Numbered from the stretch's first letter, positions 6,727-16,556 are shown. The stretch is 19,733 bases of DNA from Gallionella sp. (GCA_030690245.1 JAUYGW010000004.1:1-19733), one strand, 5' to 3'. The notes: a model not told the origin generated them from the sequence alone. A program made the numbers and translations.

Positions 6727-7989
6727 GTGGCATCGCAAAAATACAAGGCCTGGTCGGTAGTGATTATGAGCACCGTGGCATTTACGGTGTGTTTCATGAT
6801 CTGGATGATGTTCGCGGTGATCGGTATCCCGATCAAGCAGACGCTGGGGCTGAACGAGACCCAGTTTGGCCTGCTGATCGCGATGCCGGTTCTCACCGGA
6901 TCCCTGATCCGCCTGCCGCTCGGCATGCTGACCGACAAGTTTGGCGGGCGCATCGTGTTTTTCATCCTGATGATTTCCACCGTTATTCCGATTTACCTGA
7001 TCTCCTTCTGTACCGAGTATTGGCATTACCTCTTTACCGGATTGTTCGTCGGCGTGGCCGGCGGCTCGTTCACGGTGGGCATCGCCTACTGCGCGCGCTG
7101 GTTCCCGAAGAACCAGCAAGGCCTGGCGATGGGGATCTTTGGCGCGGGTAATACCGGCGCGGCGGTGACCAAGCTGGTGGCGCCGCTGATTGTGGTGGCT
7201 TACGGCTGGACGATGGTGCCGCAGGTTTATGCGGTGCTGATGCTGGTCACCGCAATCGCGTTCTGGTTTTTCACCTTTACCGATCCGTCCCATGTGGCGG
7301 GCAAGAGCGTGTCGATCCGTGAGCAGCTTGAAGTGCTCAAAGACCCCACGGTGTGGAAATACTGCCAGTATTACTCCATCGTGTTCGGCGGCTATGTGGC
7401 GCTGGCGTTGTGGATGACCAAGTACTACATCAGCGAATACGGTTTCGACCTCAAGACGGCGGCTTTGCTGGCTGCCGCATTCAGCATTCCGGGAGGCGTG
7501 TTGCGCGCGTTGGGCGGCTATTTTTCCGACCGGTTCGGTGCGCATACCATCACTTGGTGGGTGATGCTGGTGTCGATGGTCTGCCTGTTTGTCCTGTCCT
7601 TCCCGCACGCCGAATTCACCATCAAGACCGTGACCGGCCCGGCCACTTTTAATGTTGGGCTCGACGCGACCACCTTCACCGTCATCATGTTCACCCTGGG
7701 TATCGCTTTTGCGATAGGCAAGGCATCGGTATTCAAATACATCTCCGATGATTACCCGCGCAATATCGGTGTGATTTCCGGCATCGTGGGGCTGGCCGGC
7801 GGTATGGGCGGGTTTTTGCTGCCGATCATGTTCGGCGCGCTGGTGGATCTGACGGGGATTCGCTCCTCCTCCTTCATGCTGATGTTCGGCATTGTGTGGG
7901 TCTCACTGATGTGGATGTACTGGACCGAAGTGCGGACGCTCGACAAGGCGGCGGGCGAGAATAAAAAATTAGTAGATACACTCGAGTAA
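6727..7989 (+). CDS. narK1: Nitrate/nitrite transporter, NarK1-like (type I, NNP family)
   Basis: This 420-residue major-facilitator protein of the nitrate/nitrite porter family has about 12 membrane helices. The GTG start at 6727 follows AAAGGGGA (6713-6720) at a 6-base spacing and gives MASQKYKAWS. Family marks are MPVLTGSLIRLPLG with Arg62, the glycine-rich nitrate signature GAGNTGAAVTKLVAP, and GGVLRALGGYFSDRFG with Arg260. By analogy with E. coli NarK, the two Arg residues (62 and 260) are candidates for holding the anion between the two halves of the protein. Type I porters are generally considered proton/nitrate symporters that start nitrate respiration. In Paracoccus the equivalent is fused to a second NarK domain; here the two are separate genes 53 bases apart. 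The order narK1-narK2-narGHJI suggests one transcription programme under NarL. The assignment as type I rests on its position and shorter length. Confidence 0.9.
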   Translation: MASQKYKAWSVVIMSTVAFTVCFMIWMMFAVIGIPIKQTLGLNETQFGLLIAMPVLTGSLIRLPLGMLTDKFGGRIVFFILMISTVIPIYLISFCTEYWHYLFTGLFVGVAGGSFTVGIAYCARWFPKNQQGLAMGIFGAGNTGAAVTKLVAPLIVVAYGWTMVPQVYAVLMLVTAIAFWFFTFTDPSHVAGKSVSIREQLEVLKDPTVWKYCQYYSIVFGGYVALALWMTKYYISEYGFDLKTAALLAAAFSIPGGVLRALGGYFSDRFGAHTITWWVMLVSMVCLFVLSFPHAEFTIKTVTGPATFNVGLDATTFTVIMFTLGIAFAIGKASVFKYISDDYPRNIGVISGIVGLAGGMGGFLLPIMFGALVDLTGIRSSSFMLMFGIVWVSLMWMYWTEVRTLDKAAGENKKLVDTLE

Positions 7990-8042
7990 ACGGCTACCGA
8001 ATTTCAATGCTATCGAATTTTAATAAAAGGAGAATTTGAGTC

Positions 8043-9713
8043 ATGGCTAACAAGAAAGAACAACGCGGGGCGGCGGGCGCAGAAGGCTCAGCCGTCTACA
8101 GTTCCGCCGATATCGAGAAGTGGGATGTCGAGGACAATGCCTTCTGGGAATCGAAGGGCAAGAAAATCGCCAGCCGTAACCTGTGGATATCGATCCCGAG
8201 CCTCTTGCTTGGCTTCGCGATCTGGTTGATGTGGGGCATCATCACGGTGCAGATGATCAACCTCGGCTTTCCCTTCAAACCTGCGGAATTGTTCACCCTG
8301 ACCGCCATCGCCGGGCTGATGGGCGCGACTTTCCGTATTCCCGCGTCGTTCTTCATCCGCCTCAGCGGCGGGCGGAATACAATCTTTCTGACTACCGCGC
8401 TGCTGATGATCCCGTGTATTGGAGCGGCCATCGCGCTGCAGGACAAGACCACGCCGCTATGGGTGTTCCAGATATTGGCATTCCTGTCCGGCATCGGCGG
8501 CGGCAATTTCGCCTGTTCGATGTCCAACATCAGCGGCTTCTACCCGAAGCGGCTGCAGGGCACCGCGTTGGGTCTTAACGCCGGGCTGGGCAATTTCGGC
8601 GTGACCACGATGCAGATTCTGATCCCGCTGGTGATGACCGCCGGTATTTTCGGTACGATGGCGGGTGAGCCGATGACCTTGATCAAGGACTCTGGCTGGA
8701 TTCTGGGTAAGATTCTTGCAGGCACGCCCACCTTCATTCAGAACGCCGGCTTCGTCTGGCTGCTGGCATTGATTCCGCTGGCTTTCATCGGTTTCTTCGG
8801 CATGAACAACCTGCTGCCGCTATCGCCAAATTATGGCGGCACGCTGGCTGGCTTCGCCAAGATCCTGTACCTGTGGCTGCTGACCTGCATCGTCGGCGCC
8901 GTCGGGCTCTACCTGTATCTTCCGGCGCCGACCGGCCTCGGCCTGCTCAACATGTGGGTGGCGTTGCCGCTGATCATGATCGCCATGTTATTCGTAATGA
9001 AGCTCGCGGCGTTCGGCGAGATGAAGGCGGGCATCAACAAACAGTTTGCCATCTTCAGCAACAAGCATACCTGGTCGATGTCCGCGCTCTACGTCGTGAC
9101 CTTCGGTTCCTTCATCGGCTTCTCGATGGCCTTGCCGTTGTCCATCACGGTGATCTTCGGTGTGCAGCATGTGATTGATCCGGCAACCGGTTTGATGGCG
9201 CATACCCTGAAGAACCCCAACGCACCTTCCGCGCTGACCTATGCCTGGATCGGCCCGTTCGTCGGTGCGTTGATCCGCCCGGTGGGCGGCTGGATTGCCG
9301 ACAAGGTTGGCGGCTCTATCGTCACCCAGATCATTTCGGCGGTGATGGTGGTGGCTTCCGCCGCGGTGGGTTACGTGATGTTGCTGGCCTACAAGTCGGC
9401 GACACCGGAAGAATATTTCATGATTTTCATGGTGCTGTTCGTGGTGTTGTTTGCCGCTACCGGATTGGGCAACGGCTCCACCTTCCGCACCGTGGGCGTG
9501 ATTTTTGACCGTGCGCAGGCAGGCCCGGTGCTCGGCTGGACTTCCGCCGTGGCCGCTTACGGCGCGTTCATCGCACCGGTGGTGATCGGCGGGCAGATCA
9601 AGGCTGGCACGCCGGAAAACGCGATGTATGGATTCGCAGTGTTCTACGCTTTATGCCTCTTTTTGAACTGGTGGTTTTACTTGCGTAGCGGCGCTGAGAT
9701 CAAGAACCCGTAA
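8043..9713 (+). CDS. narK2: Nitrate/nitrite antiporter, NarK2-like
   Basis: This 556-residue major-facilitator nitrate/nitrite porter is longer than E. coli NarK. A hydrophilic N-terminal tail of about 46 residues (with EKWDVEDNAFWESKGKKIA) precedes the first helix. Family marks are GATFRIPASFFIRLSGGR with Arg98, the signature GIGGGNFACSMSNISGFYPK, GLNAGLGNFGV, and GALIRPVGGWIADKVGG with Arg412. Extra length comes from the tail and from loops between helices, for example around residues 200-235. Type II porters exchange external nitrate for cytoplasmic nitrite, which suits a gene directly before narG. Translation is set by AAAAGGAGA at 8025-8032 before the ATG. The substrate family is clear; the exchange mechanism is inferred from related proteins. 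Confidence 0.9.
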   Translation: MANKKEQRGAAGAEGSAVYSSADIEKWDVEDNAFWESKGKKIASRNLWISIPSLLLGFAIWLMWGIITVQMINLGFPFKPAELFTLTAIAGLMGATFRIPASFFIRLSGGRNTIFLTTALLMIPCIGAAIALQDKTTPLWVFQILAFLSGIGGGNFACSMSNISGFYPKRLQGTALGLNAGLGNFGVTTMQILIPLVMTAGIFGTMAGEPMTLIKDSGWILGKILAGTPTFIQNAGFVWLLALIPLAFIGFFGMNNLLPLSPNYGGTLAGFAKILYLWLLTCIVGAVGLYLYLPAPTGLGLLNMWVALPLIMIAMLFVMKLAAFGEMKAGINKQFAIFSNKHTWSMSALYVVTFGSFIGFSMALPLSITVIFGVQHVIDPATGLMAHTLKNPNAPSALTYAWIGPFVGALIRPVGGWIADKVGGSIVTQIISAVMVVASAAVGYVMLLAYKSATPEEYFMIFMVLFVVLFAATGLGNGSTFRTVGVIFDRAQAGPVLGWTSAVAAYGAFIAPVVIGGQIKAGTPENAMYGFAVFYALCLFLNWWFYLRSGAEIKNP

Positions 9714-9723
9714 TGGGCTTTAT

Positions 9724-9757
9724 GTAGGGCGGGATGGCCTCGTTGAGGTCAACCCGC
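9724..9757 (+). repeat. REP-like palindrome with GTAG head between narK2 and narG
   Basis: GTAG at 9724-9727 is followed by arms GCGGG (9729-9733) and CCCGC (9753-9757), with an inner stem GGCCTC (9736-9741) against GAGGTC (9745-9750) that includes one G-U pair. The layout matches a REP unit. No T run follows, so it is unlikely to be a strong terminator, but it could shape the narK2/narG message ratio. Confidence 0.45.
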
Positions 9758-9844
9758 AAAATGATGGCTGGTTACGGGCTTGAGAGCAAAATCCCCTGAG
9801 CCGGAAAGTTTGAATAAAATTTTTATACAGGAGTAGAAAAAAAC

Positions 9845-12800
9845 ATGAGTCACTTTCTCGATCGATTGAAGTATTTTGTAGGCAGCAAGGACAAAGAGTC
9901 TTTCTCCAATGGCCACGGCATCGTCACTAACGAGGATCGCCAGTGGGAATCTGCTTATCGCGGCCGTTGGTCGCATGACAAGGTCGTGCGCTCCACACAC
10001 GGCGTGAACTGTACCGGTGGTTGTTCCTGGAGAATTTTTGTCAAGAACGGCCTGGTCGCTTACGAAATGCAGCAAACCGACTATCCGCGCACTCGCGAGG
10101 ATTTGCCTAACCATGAACCGCGCGGCTGCCAGCGCGGCGCTTCCTTCTCCTGGTACCTGTATAGCCCGCACCGGATCAAGCATCCGCTGATTCGCGGCCG
10201 CCTGCTCGACCTGTATCGCGCCGAACGCAAGACCGGCAAGGACCCGGTCGAAGCATGGGCCGCAATTCAAGCCGACCCGAAGAAACGCTTGTCATACGTC
10301 GGCGTGCGCGGGCTCGGCGGTTTTGTCCGCACCAAATGGGATGAAGTGAACGAAATCATTGCCGCCGCCAATATTTACACCATCAAGAAATGGGGCCCGG
10401 ATCGTATTTTCGGTTTCTCGCCGATCCCGGCCATGTCGCAAATTTCTTACGCATCCGGTGCGCGCTATCTTTCCCTGATCGGTGGTGTCTGCGGTTCGTT
10501 TTACGACTGGTACTGCGACTTGCCGGCAGCCTCCCCGCAAACCTGGGGTGAACAGACCGACGTGCCGGAATCGGCCGATTGGTACAACTCCACCTACATC
10601 ATCGTCACCGGCTCCAGCTTGCCGACCACGCGCACGCCGGATGCCCATTTCGCCGTCGAGGCGCGCTACAACGGCACCAAAATTATTGCGATGAGCCCGG
10701 ACTATGGCGAACATGTCAAGCTTGCCGACCTGTGGATGCCGGTCAACCCCGGCTGCGATACAGCCGCCTTCCTGGCGATGGGGCATGTCGCGCTGAAAGA
10801 GTTTTACATCGACAAACAGGATCCGTATTTCCAGGAATACGCCCGCAAGTACACTGACTTGCCGATCCAGGTGACTTTGCGCAAGCAAGGTGACGCCTAT
10901 GTGTCTGACCGCTGCCTGAATGCTGCCGATTTTGCCGGCAACCTTGGCGAAACCAATAACCCTGAATGGAAAACTATCGTTTATGACGAAAAGACCAAGG
11001 CATTTGTTGCGCCAATCGGCTCCATCGGTATCCGCAGGGGCGAGGAAGGTAGATGGAATTTGCTGCCGAAGAATGCCGCCAATCAGGAGGAAATCCATGC
11101 CGAACTGACCTGTATCGACAGCAAGGATGCAATCGTATCGGTCGGCTTCCCGCACTTCACGCCAGGCGAAGACGAGTTGCTGTTCCGCAACGTGCCAGTG
11201 CGCAAGCTGAAGCTGGCCAATGGTGAAGAAGCTCTGGTTACTTCCGTATTCGACATGCAGGTTGCGCAATACGGTATCGACCGTGGTTTGGGCGGACCCA
11301 ATGTCGCCCATGACTATAACGATGCCAACGTGGCCTATACACCGGCATGGGCAGCCAAGGTCTGTAATGTCAAGGCCGCAGATCTGGAACGCACCGGGCG
11401 TGAATTTGCGATGAACGCGGCGCAAACCCACGGCAAATCGATGGTTATCATGGGTGCGGCAATTAACCACTGGTACCACAATGACATGACGTACCGGAGC
11501 GTCATGAACCTGCTGCATATCTGCGGTTGCGTCGGCCAATCGGGCGGCGGCTGGGCGCACTATGTGGGCCAGGAAAAACTGCGTCCGCAAGCCGGCTGGG
11601 CGCCGATTGCCTTCGCGCTTGACTGGCATCGTCCGCCGCGCCACATGAATTCCACTTCCTATTGGTATTTTCACACCGATCAGTGGCGCTACGAAACCCT
11701 CAAGGCGGAAGACATCACCTCGCCTGCCGGCAAGAACAAGAACGCAAAAGAAGGCTATTCGATCGCCGACTATAACGTCTCAGCGGTTCGTATGGGCTGG
11801 TTGCCGGGCTTTCCTCAATGGAACACCAATCCGCTCGATCTGGTGGACGAAGCCATCAAGGCCGGCGCCACCGACGAGGCCAGCATCGGCAAGCATGTTC
11901 TCGGGAAGCTCAAGTCAAAAGAGATGGATATCTCCTTCGCCGACCCAGACGCTGAAGCCAACTGGCCGCGCAATATCTTCGTGTGGCGCGGTAACCTGAT
12001 CGGTACTTCGGGCAAGGGGCAGCAGTACTTCCTGAAACATCTGCTGGGCGCGCAAAACAACGTGTTGCAGGAGGGTGGGGACGGAAACCACAATAAGCTG
12101 ATCAAATGGCATGATGAGGGCCCCGCAGGCAAGCTGGATCTGTTTGTGGATATCAACTTCCGCCTCAACTCTACCGGCGCTTACTCGGACATCGTACTGC
12201 CGACTGCAACCTGGTACGAGAAGAACGACCTGAACACCACCGATATGCACCCCTTTATTCACCCGCTGTCGGAGGCCGTGTCGCCGGGCTGGGAATCCAA
12301 GTCCGACTGGCAGATTTTCAAGGAACTCGCCAGGGTCTTCTCGGGTATGGCTGGAAAGCATCTCGGCATACGCAAGGATATCGTTTCCCTTCCGATGCAA
12401 CACGATTCGCCGCTCGAAATGGCGCAGCCGTTTGGCCAGGTGAAAGAGTGGTACAAGGGCGAATGCGAGCCGATCCCAGGCAAGACCGCGCCACTGCTCA
12501 AGCTGGTGGAGCGCGACTATGGCAGCATTTACAACAAATACATCGCGATCGGCCCGTTGATGGTCACGCTGGGCAACAACGTCAAGGGACTCGACTGGAA
12601 CACCGAAGCGGAATACGAGGAACTCAAGCTGTGCAATTACACGGTGAAAGTACCCGGCGTATCCTATGGCATGCCGTCCCTGGAAGAAGATATCTACGTG
12701 TGCGATTCAATCATGCGTATGGCACCTGAAACCTGCGGCGAAGTGGCGCATAAATCGTGGTCTGCGTTGTCCAAGAAAACCGGCATCTCGCATCACCATT

Positions 12801-13612
12801 TGTATGCTGCCCGTCAGGAGGACAAGATCACGTTCCGCGACATCCAGGTTCAACCGCGCAAGATCATTACCGCACCAACCTGGTCCGGCATTGAATCCGA
12901 GCATGTGTCCTATACCTCGTGCTACACCAACATCCATGAGCATATCCCGTTCCGCACCCTGACCGGCCGTGCCCATTTCTACCAGGATCACGAGTGGTTC
13001 CAGGACTTCGGCGAGACTTTCTGCACCTTCCGTCCGCCGCAGGATCTGAAGTCATTCAAGAACGTGCCGGCGCAGATCCTGAAGAAGCCGCACCTCAAGC
13101 TCAGGATGCTCACGCCGCATGGCAAGTGGGGGATCCATTCGAGCTATCAGGATACGTTGCGCATGCTGACGCTGTTCCGCGGCGGACCCCATATCTGGGT
13201 TTCCGAAATTGACGCCAAGCAGATCGGGCTGAAGGATAACGATTGGGTGGAGCTGGTCAACAGCAATGGAACCTCCATGTGTCGTGTGGTGCTTTCGCAG
13301 CGCATTCCGCGCGGTACATCGGTGATGCACCACTCCCAGGAGATGCACATAAATAACCCGGGATCGGTTACCACCAACAAACGCGGCGGCACCCACAATG
13401 CGACGACCCGCATCATCATGAAGCCGACCAACATGGTGGGCGGCTATGTGCAGCTGGCCTATAGCTTTAATTACTACGGCACGGTGGGATGCAACCGCGA
13501 TACCGAGATCATCATGCACAAGGTTGAGGAGCAGGATATCAAGTGGCTGGAAGCGCCGCTTACCCCGGAACGGGAAGCTCAACGCAACCCGGTCGGAATC
13601 GGCAAGCGCTGA
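9845..13612 (+). CDS. narG: Respiratory nitrate reductase, alpha (molybdenum) subunit NarG
   Basis: This is the catalytic subunit of the membrane-bound nitrate reductase, which reduces nitrate to nitrite on the cytoplasmic side with a bis-MGD molybdenum cofactor. It is 1255 residues, the normal size. The N-terminal FS0 cluster motif is seen as His52-x3-Cys56-x3-Cys60 with Cys95 (STHGVNCTGGCSW, then EPRGCQRG). The Mo-ligand region FYDWYCDLPAASPQTWGEQT is intact, with Asp221 the probable ligand. The C-terminal molybdopterin dinucleotide-binding region includes GRAHFYQDHEWFQDFGETF and HHSQEMHINNP. There is no functional twin-arginine signal, only the degenerate LDRLKYF remnant common in NarG. 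The ribosome site AGGAG lies at 9829-9833, 11 bases before the ATG. It forms a complex with NarH and is anchored by NarI; its genes follow at once. Confidence 0.97.
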   Translation: MSHFLDRLKYFVGSKDKESFSNGHGIVTNEDRQWESAYRGRWSHDKVVRSTHGVNCTGGCSWRIFVKNGLVAYEMQQTDYPRTREDLPNHEPRGCQRGASFSWYLYSPHRIKHPLIRGRLLDLYRAERKTGKDPVEAWAAIQADPKKRLSYVGVRGLGGFVRTKWDEVNEIIAAANIYTIKKWGPDRIFGFSPIPAMSQISYASGARYLSLIGGVCGSFYDWYCDLPAASPQTWGEQTDVPESADWYNSTYIIVTGSSLPTTRTPDAHFAVEARYNGTKIIAMSPDYGEHVKLADLWMPVNPGCDTAAFLAMGHVALKEFYIDKQDPYFQEYARKYTDLPIQVTLRKQGDAYVSDRCLNAADFAGNLGETNNPEWKTIVYDEKTKAFVAPIGSIGIRRGEEGRWNLLPKNAANQEEIHAELTCIDSKDAIVSVGFPHFTPGEDELLFRNVPVRKLKLANGEEALVTSVFDMQVAQYGIDRGLGGPNVAHDYNDANVAYTPAWAAKVCNVKAADLERTGREFAMNAAQTHGKSMVIMGAAINHWYHNDMTYRSVMNLLHICGCVGQSGGGWAHYVGQEKLRPQAGWAPIAFALDWHRPPRHMNSTSYWYFHTDQWRYETLKAEDITSPAGKNKNAKEGYSIADYNVSAVRMGWLPGFPQWNTNPLDLVDEAIKAGATDEASIGKHVLGKLKSKEMDISFADPDAEANWPRNIFVWRGNLIGTSGKGQQYFLKHLLGAQNNVLQEGGDGNHNKLIKWHDEGPAGKLDLFVDINFRLNSTGAYSDIVLPTATWYEKNDLNTTDMHPFIHPLSEAVSPGWESKSDWQIFKELARVFSGMAGKHLGIRKDIVSLPMQHDSPLEMAQPFGQVKEWYKGECEPIPGKTAPLLKLVERDYGSIYNKYIAIGPLMVTLGNNVKGLDWNTEAEYEELKLCNYTVKVPGVSYGMPSLEEDIYVCDSIMRMAPETCGEVAHKSWSALSKKTGISHHHLYAARQEDKITFRDIQVQPRKIITAPTWSGIESEHVSYTSCYTNIHEHIPFRTLTGRAHFYQDHEWFQDFGETFCTFRPPQDLKSFKNVPAQILKKPHLKLRMLTPHGKWGIHSSYQDTLRMLTLFRGGPHIWVSEIDAKQIGLKDNDWVELVNSNGTSMCRVVLSQRIPRGTSVMHHSQEMHINNPGSVTTNKRGGTHNATTRIIMKPTNMVGGYVQLAYSFNYYGTVGCNRDTEIIMHKVEEQDIKWLEAPLTPEREAQRNPVGIGKR

Positions 13613-13646
13613 TCGTCACGTGAATTAGGATAAATAGGAGAAACTC

Positions 13647-15212
13647 ATGAAAGTACGTGCACAATTCGCATTCATCTTCAACCTGGACAAGTGTATTGGT
13701 TGTCACACTTGTTCGGTGACGTGCAAAAATACCTGGACCAACCGCAAGGGCGTGGAATATGTCTGGTTCAATAACGTTGAATCCAAGCCCGGTATCGGTT
13801 ATCCAAAAAACTGGGAAAACCAGGAAAAATGGAAGGGTGGCTGGACGCTGGTCAACGGCAAGCTGGAGCTCAAATCCGGCGGGCGTTTATCGAAACTGAT
13901 AAACATTTTCTCGAACCCGGATTTGCCGCAAATCGACGATTACTACGAGCCGTTCACCTATAACTATGCGCGCCTGCAAAACGCGCCGCTGTCCGAGGCA
14001 ACGCCTACTGCCCGTCCGCTTTCGCAGATTACCGGTGAACCCATTGAAAAAATCCAATGGGGTCCGAACTGGGAAGACATGATGGGAGGGGAGTGGTCCG
14101 ATCGCAACGTGGACAAGAACATGGATGGCGTCGGCAGGGATATCTATGGCCAGTTCGAGAAAACCTTCCATATGTACTTGCCGCGTATCTGCAATCACTG
14201 TCTGAACCCGGCCTGCGTAGCTTCCTGCCCGTCCGGCTCGCTCTACAAGCGCGAAGAAGACGGTATCGTGCTGGTCGATCAGGACAAATGCCGCGGTTGG
14301 CGTATGTGCATGAGCTCCTGCCCGTACAAGAAGGTGTACTACAACTGGGAATCCGGTAAGGCCGAAAAGTGCATCGCCTGTTACCCGCGCGTTGAAAACG
14401 GCCTGGCAACAATTTGTTCCGAAACCTGCGTCGGCCGTATCCGCTACAACGGCATCATTCTTTATGATGCAGACCGTATTTCGGAGTTGGCCAGCGTTAC
14501 CAACGAGCAGGATCTGTATGAAGCGCAGTGCAGTATCTTCCTTGACCCCAACGATCCGAAAGTGATCGCCGCTGCTCAGGCAGAAGGCATCAACGAAGAC
14601 TGGATCGCTGCGGCGCAGAAATCTCCCGTCTACAAGATGGCGATTGACTGGAAGATAGCCTTCCCGCTGCATCCGGAATTCCGCACGCTGCCGATGGTGT
14701 GGTATGTGCCGCCACTGTCTCCGGTGGCCAACGCGATCGATCAGGGTAAGCTGAAAACCATGCCTGATGGTGTGATTCCGATGTCTGGCGAGATGCGCCT
14801 GCCGGTCAAATATCTGGCCAACCTGATGACTGCCGGCAAGGAAGCGCCAATCGTGCTGGCATTGAATCGCATGATCGCGATGCGCAGTTACCAGCGCATG
14901 AAGCGTGTGGAAGGCGTAGTCAATACCAAGGCGCTGGAAGCGTGCGGTATGAACGAGGAAATGGCACAGGATATGTACCGCTACCTCGCGATTGCCAACT
15001 ACGAGGACCGTTTCGTTATTCCTACCGGTCACGAGGAAGAGCGCCTGGACGATGCACATGGCTTCCAGGGTCAGAACGGCTTCACCTTCGGCAATGATTC
15101 TTCGACCGGTGTCAGCAAGGTCACGCTGTTCCCGCGCCGCCGCAAGGAATCCATGGAGCCGAGAGAAAAAGCTCCGATGGCGGCTGATAGCCCGTTTACA
15201 GGCGACCGCTAA
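13647..15212 (+). CDS. narH: Respiratory nitrate reductase, beta (iron-sulfur) subunit NarH
   Basis: This 521-residue electron-transfer subunit carries electrons from the NarI haems to NarG through four Fe-S clusters. All Cys groups are present: Cys16, 19, 22 and 26 (CIGCHTCSVTC); Cys182, 185, 190 and 194 (CNHCLNPACVASC); Cys215, Trp218, Cys221 and Cys225 (CRGWRMCMSSC); and Cys242, 245, 257 and 261. The Trp at position 218 replaces the usual fourth Cys, the known mark of the [3Fe-4S] cluster in NarH. AGGAGA at 13636-13641 sits 5 bases before the ATG, and narG ends 34 bases upstream. The C-terminal tail is charged and variable (EPREKAPMAADSPF). The gene is complete with no odd features. Confidence 0.97.
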   Translation: MKVRAQFAFIFNLDKCIGCHTCSVTCKNTWTNRKGVEYVWFNNVESKPGIGYPKNWENQEKWKGGWTLVNGKLELKSGGRLSKLINIFSNPDLPQIDDYYEPFTYNYARLQNAPLSEATPTARPLSQITGEPIEKIQWGPNWEDMMGGEWSDRNVDKNMDGVGRDIYGQFEKTFHMYLPRICNHCLNPACVASCPSGSLYKREEDGIVLVDQDKCRGWRMCMSSCPYKKVYYNWESGKAEKCIACYPRVENGLATICSETCVGRIRYNGIILYDADRISELASVTNEQDLYEAQCSIFLDPNDPKVIAAAQAEGINEDWIAAAQKSPVYKMAIDWKIAFPLHPEFRTLPMVWYVPPLSPVANAIDQGKLKTMPDGVIPMSGEMRLPVKYLANLMTAGKEAPIVLALNRMIAMRSYQRMKRVEGVVNTKALEACGMNEEMAQDMYRYLAIANYEDRFVIPTGHEEERLDDAHGFQGQNGFTFGNDSSTGVSKVTLFPRRRKESMEPREKAPMAADSPFTGDR

Positions 15213-15222
15213 GGGGAAAATC

Positions 15223-15747
15223 ATGCAAATCTATAAAATTTTATCAGTGCTGCTGGAATACCCGGAAGAGGAGTTGATTGAAAGCCTGCCGGAAATCCGC
15301 TCGATACTCAATGACAGCACGGAAATTGATGCAGCGGAAAAGGTGGCCTTGCGGAAGTTTCTTGACTACCTGGTAAGCATGCCGCTGACTGAACTTCAGG
15401 CCTACTATGTGCGGACTTTTGATAGCACTCCGGAGCACAGCCTGCACCTGACACACCATTTATTCGGTGATGAAAGCGACAGGGAGCGTGGTCCGGCGCT
15501 GATCGACCTTGGGGAAATGTTTAAGGAGTATGGCGTAACAACGGTGACCAATGAGTTGCCGGACTACCTGCCATTGCTTCTGGAATTTGCTTCTCATCTG
15601 GAAGAAAACGAGGCGATGGTGTTCCTGTCCGATGTCAACAAGGTGTTGAATACGCTGATCGACAACCTGACCAAGGCTAACAGTCCCTACGCCGCACCAC
15701 TTTCTATCATCGAGAGTCGTGCTACGTTGACTCGCCTGGCTGCTTAA
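15223..15747 (+). CDS. narJ: Nitrate reductase assembly chaperone NarJ
   Basis: This 174-residue soluble chaperone of the NarJ/TorD family is needed for cofactor insertion and membrane attachment of NarGH and is not part of the final enzyme. It begins MQIYKILSVLLEYPEEEL, a typical NarJ start, and carries the conserved RTFDSTPEHSLHLTHHLFGD and ELPDYLPLLLEFAS blocks. The start is ATG 15223 with AAGGGGA at 15211-15217. The frame is open further upstream inside narH, but those codons are not NarJ-like. It is all alpha-helical by composition. It is somewhat shorter than the E. coli protein (about 236 residues), mainly at the C-terminus. It lies 10 bases after narH and 16 before narI in the usual narGHJI order. 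Confidence 0.95.
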   Translation: MQIYKILSVLLEYPEEELIESLPEIRSILNDSTEIDAAEKVALRKFLDYLVSMPLTELQAYYVRTFDSTPEHSLHLTHHLFGDESDRERGPALIDLGEMFKEYGVTTVTNELPDYLPLLLEFASHLEENEAMVFLSDVNKVLNTLIDNLTKANSPYAAPLSIIESRATLTRLAA

Positions 15748-15763
15748 ACTTAAGGAGAATGAA

Positions 15764-16510
15764 ATGCATGAGAACGTTTTTAGTTTACATAACCTGCTGT
15801 TCGGCGTGTATCCGTATGTCTGCCTGACGGTATTTATCATCGGCAGCTGGTTGCGCTTCGACCGCGAGCAATACGGCTGGAAAAGCGATTCCAGCCAACT
15901 GCTATCCAAAGGCTATATGCGTATGGCAAGCAACTTCTTCCATTTCGGTGTCCTCGCGATCTTCGGCGGCCACTTTGTGGGATTGTTGACGCCGCATTGG
16001 GTATTCCAGATGGTTATGGACGACATGTCGCACCAGTACGTCGCCATTACCGCAGGCACCATCTTTGGTCTTTCTGCGTTGTTTGGCGGCACTATCCTGT
16101 TTTTCCGGAGGTTCTTTAATCCGCGTATTTCGTTGACCAGCCGCTCCGCAGATAAATTTACCATTTTCTGGGTAATGTTTACGCTGATTCTTGGCCTGCT
16201 GACCATCCCGGTATCCATGGGCCATGCCGGCCACGGCGACCCGCGCGTGGTGACTGCCATGGCAGAATGGATACAGAGCATTGTTTATCTGTATCCAAAC
16301 CCGCAATATCTGGAAGGGGTCGATACCATCTTCAAGCTGCACGTGCTGGCCGGCATGACGGTGTTCCTGATATTCCCGTTCACCCGTCTGGTGCATATCT
16401 GGAGCATGCCGTTCGGTTACATCGCACGCGCCTACCAGATCGTGCGCACGAAGCGGTTGAAGTATCAGGAAATCGACAGATACGACCTCGGTAAATCGCC
16501 GGAGCAGTAA
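15764..16510 (+). CDS. narI: Respiratory nitrate reductase, gamma (dihaem cytochrome b) subunit NarI
   Basis: This 248-residue integral membrane protein has five helices. It oxidises quinol at the periplasmic side and passes electrons to NarH, so nitrate reduction generates proton motive force. The four haem-b His ligands are recognisable as His60 and His70 (NFFHFGVLAIFGGHFVGL) and His193 and His211 (KLHVLAG, then TRLVHIWSMP). The N-terminal LLFGVYPYVCLTVFIIGSWLRF is the typical first helix. AAGGAGAA (15751-15758) precedes the ATG. The tail after the last helix is basic and cytoplasmic. It is the last gene of narGHJI, followed by a 186-base gap with a large inverted repeat. Confidence 0.96.
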   Translation: MHENVFSLHNLLFGVYPYVCLTVFIIGSWLRFDREQYGWKSDSSQLLSKGYMRMASNFFHFGVLAIFGGHFVGLLTPHWVFQMVMDDMSHQYVAITAGTIFGLSALFGGTILFFRRFFNPRISLTSRSADKFTIFWVMFTLILGLLTIPVSMGHAGHGDPRVVTAMAEWIQSIVYLYPNPQYLEGVDTIFKLHVLAGMTVFLIFPFTRLVHIWSMPFGYIARAYQIVRTKRLKYQEIDRYDLGKSPEQ

Positions 16511-16556
16511 GCTGCTTTGGGCAGTTCCGGCATTATTGTTTAGTTGTATTGTTATC

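Noticed and set aside
14992..15222. Longer upstream start for narJ inside narH
   Set aside because: The upstream codons encode sequence unlike NarJ and overlap narH by 221 bases, while ATG 15223 has a ribosome site and a family-typical N-terminus.
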